In this document: positions 62,197-64,000 of the stretch, in pieces
Position numbering within the stretch: the first letter of the stretch is position 1
How the letters are laid out: the number at the start of each line of letters is the position of its first letter
Assembly: GCA_029204225.1 (NCBI GenBank)
Contig: CM055093.1
Location: 27,811,566-27,875,565 of the forward strand
Direction of reading: 5' to 3'
Length of the DNA: 64,000 nucleotides
Origin: Diphasiastrum complanatum
Lineage: Eukaryota > Streptophyta > Lycopodiopsida > Lycopodiales > Lycopodiaceae
Translations under genes and position numbers: made by a program
The notes under the pieces: model-generated
What the model was told of the DNA's origin: nothing
The model's input: the letters and a program-made list of their open reading frames with translations, nothing else
The model's database searches: none

Positions 62197-64000
62197 GTCT
62201 TAAATGCAGTTGAAAGAGGAGAGACGATTGTAACTGCACTGCAAGGAGCTGTTCCAGCAGATGTCCGGGGAAAGCTGATTGATGCTGTTTTTGGAGCAGT
62301 GAAATCACGAGGCATCAGTTTAGAACTGGTTGGTTTAGGCAAAGGCCTGTCACCCCCAAGCCTTCCAGAAGGGGTGAAAGAGATGATCCAGGAAAAGCTA
62401 GCTGCCGTAGCAGGGAAAAAGCACATAGATGATTTGGTGATTGCTAATAAGGATGAAGTAATAAACTCAGATAGGCATGAACCACCAAATCAAGGAGCTC
62501 TTGATGCTCAGAAAGCTCTCAGGAACGTGGGAGAGGATGATCACGGAGATGGACAAGGAACAGATCAAAACCAACTGATAGAGGTCACAAGTGCTGATGG
62601 ACAGTCAGGCTCACAAAATGAAGAAGTCACTAATGGGAATCTGGTGGATTTCAAAACCCCATCTGAAGTTAAATCAGATCAACACAGCCATGAAGAGAAT
62701 AGTCCTGGGAGCAACAACGAAAGAGAAAGGCATGAAGGTAAGAATATGACTCAGACACTTCTGGAAGAAACAACCGGAAAGGCTGAAAAGGATGCTAAAA
62801 GCTTTGAGGAAAGATCAACCACCAAATTTGAAATGAATGGCCCAACCAATGAGCTTAAACATGCACAGAATATTGACTCTGGAGATCCAACCGAGAAACA
62901 GAGTATGGCTGAAAGTTTCAAGAATTCGACCTTCCAAATGGAGAATAAAATCTCGGAAGTGAACAATCAAACTGAAGAAAAAGGACGTGACGTGGAGTCT
63001 GATAACATAGGAAAAAATCTTGAGGTGGGGAGACTCTCTTTCAGGGGAACCACAACTGATCATTCTGCTACTTCTGGCCCATCTTCATCAACCTTTCCAC
63101 CCACTATGGATGTGCGACAGGCTTTGGAGGCCCTGACTGGGTTTGAGGACTCCACTCAAGTAGCTGTTACAAATGTTTTTGGAGTTATTGAGAACATGAT
63201 CGAGCAGCTTGAAAAAGATAAGGAGGACAATGACTCAAGCAAGCAGAATGGGTTGGCTTCCTTGCACGGCAGCACTGAAAGCATTGAGGAAAATTATTAT
63301 AATAAGGACAGTGAGACAAAAGTTTCTGCAAAGGAATTTGCTGTGTCTAAGTCAGGTGGCAGAGAAGATGTAAATTTTTCTAGCGTAAGTGGTGGTAACA
63401 GTGCCATGCTTTCTGAACTACATACCTCACAAGGTCAAAATAGACCAGAAGTTGAACCAAAATGCGTCAGTCTACTAGATAAAGCCAGAAATTCATTTAT
63501 TGAGGTTCTGAACCCAGAAAAAGAATCAGATCAGCAGAAAGAGGACAACTCAAACGTCAAGGTAGTTGAAAGAAACCTACATGCTGGGGAAATTCACAAG
63601 GGCGAAACGTTTCTAAACATGACATCTCTGCCAAACTTGCAGGAAAATTTATCTAGGAAGAGCTTACATAGCAATTGTTGTCCCACAGAAAATGCTGGAG
63701 CCACGGAGGAAATCTCTTCAAAGAATATTCCGATAAGACACATTGATGGACTTCATGACCTTAACTCTAGCTATCAGGGCATTGGAGCATTCAGTGCCCC
63801 ATTTGGAAGTGATTTCCAAAACATTAAAAAGGACTCTTTATACTTTGAGAGCCAGAGAGCTTCTCCTCGAGGTGAGCAGAGTGAAATACATGGTAACCAA
63901 ATCCAGCAAGAAAATCAACAGCTGGCAGCCATTGAAGTAATGACCTTGGAAGACCGTGAACCAGTTGCTAGTTTCATCTTCAAGAGAAACACACAATCAT
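62197..64000 (+). CDS. EMB8-like protein, exon 6 (runs off window)
   Basis: Open for 601 codons to the window edge with no stop. Begins VLNAVERGETIVTALQGAVP, then ADVRGKLIDAVFGAVKSRG, a helical module continuous with the end of exon 5. A long acidic, Ser/Asn-rich, probably disordered segment follows. In the middle (residues about 306-345 of the exon) lies VRQALEALTGFEDSTQVAVT then NVFGVIENMIEQLEKDKED, a second conserved helical module in plant relatives. The C-terminal CPBP-protease-like membrane domain expected for the family would be to the right of the window. With exons 1-5 the coding part seen here is 1,379 codons. Confidence 0.9.

Overview
This is a plant nuclear window. One very long host gene on the plus strand (exons from about 12,978 to beyond the right edge) carries introns filled with nested transposable elements. 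The host protein resembles the plant EMB8-like alpha/beta-hydrolase family, specifically the long plastid type that also carries a C-terminal CPBP protease domain (Arabidopsis At2g03140-like, from memory). Six exons join in frame across canonical GT-AG introns of about 13.8 kb, 0.32 kb, 11.1 kb, 0.22 kb and 21.4 kb. Multi-kilobase introns, high retrotransposon load and many long (GA)n tracts suggest a large-genome land plant. A non-angiosperm (gymnosperm or fern) is likely, but this is inference and the species cannot be named.

Layout. 1-2811: decayed Ty3/gypsy remnant A, minus strand. 2812-9042: Copia-B, minus strand, with one truncated LTR and a 923-bp TTAA-flanked MITE in its gag-pre-integrase region. 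9047-10800: a 250-bp module that recurs at 45 kb, then a 5'-truncated plus-strand Copia (C) with its 3' LTR. 12,978-14,122: host exon 1. Intron 1 holds a hAT relic with a 26-bp palindrome, half-LINE A split by a complete Gypsy-D (17,126-23,359, TSD CTTAT), half-LINE B and LINE fragment C. Exons 2 and 3 lie at 27.9-28.7 kb. Intron 3 holds LINE fragment D, Copia-E, a complete hAT transposon (32,195-36,781, 8-bp TSD) inside Copia-E, and half-LINE E. Exons 4 and 5 lie at 39.8-40.8 kb. Intron 5 holds Gypsy-F (plus strand) with a nested 4-kb non-coding LTR element (LARD), LINE material, Gypsy-H (minus strand, same family as F) and a 5'-truncated LINE-I. Exon 6 runs from 62,197 off the window.

The most unusual feature is a LINE family whose 3' ends share a short hairpin and the motif TTAATAAAGC (or a close variant). 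These ends are followed not by poly(A) but by pyrimidine microsatellites: (TC)n, (TTC)n or TTCC/TTTC. Three copies encode only ORF1 (half-LINEs), and long (GA)n blocks lie on both sides of them. Either the tail is a microsatellite or the elements insert into (GA)n. Animal LINEs that target TC and TTC repeats are known; I know of no plant example. Other strong observations are a Gypsy whose RT domain lies on the opposite strand, a patch of Copia RT inside a Gypsy LTR, two same-family Gypsy elements forming a long inverted repeat in one intron, and CAG-to-TAG stop codons consistent with CHG-methylation decay.
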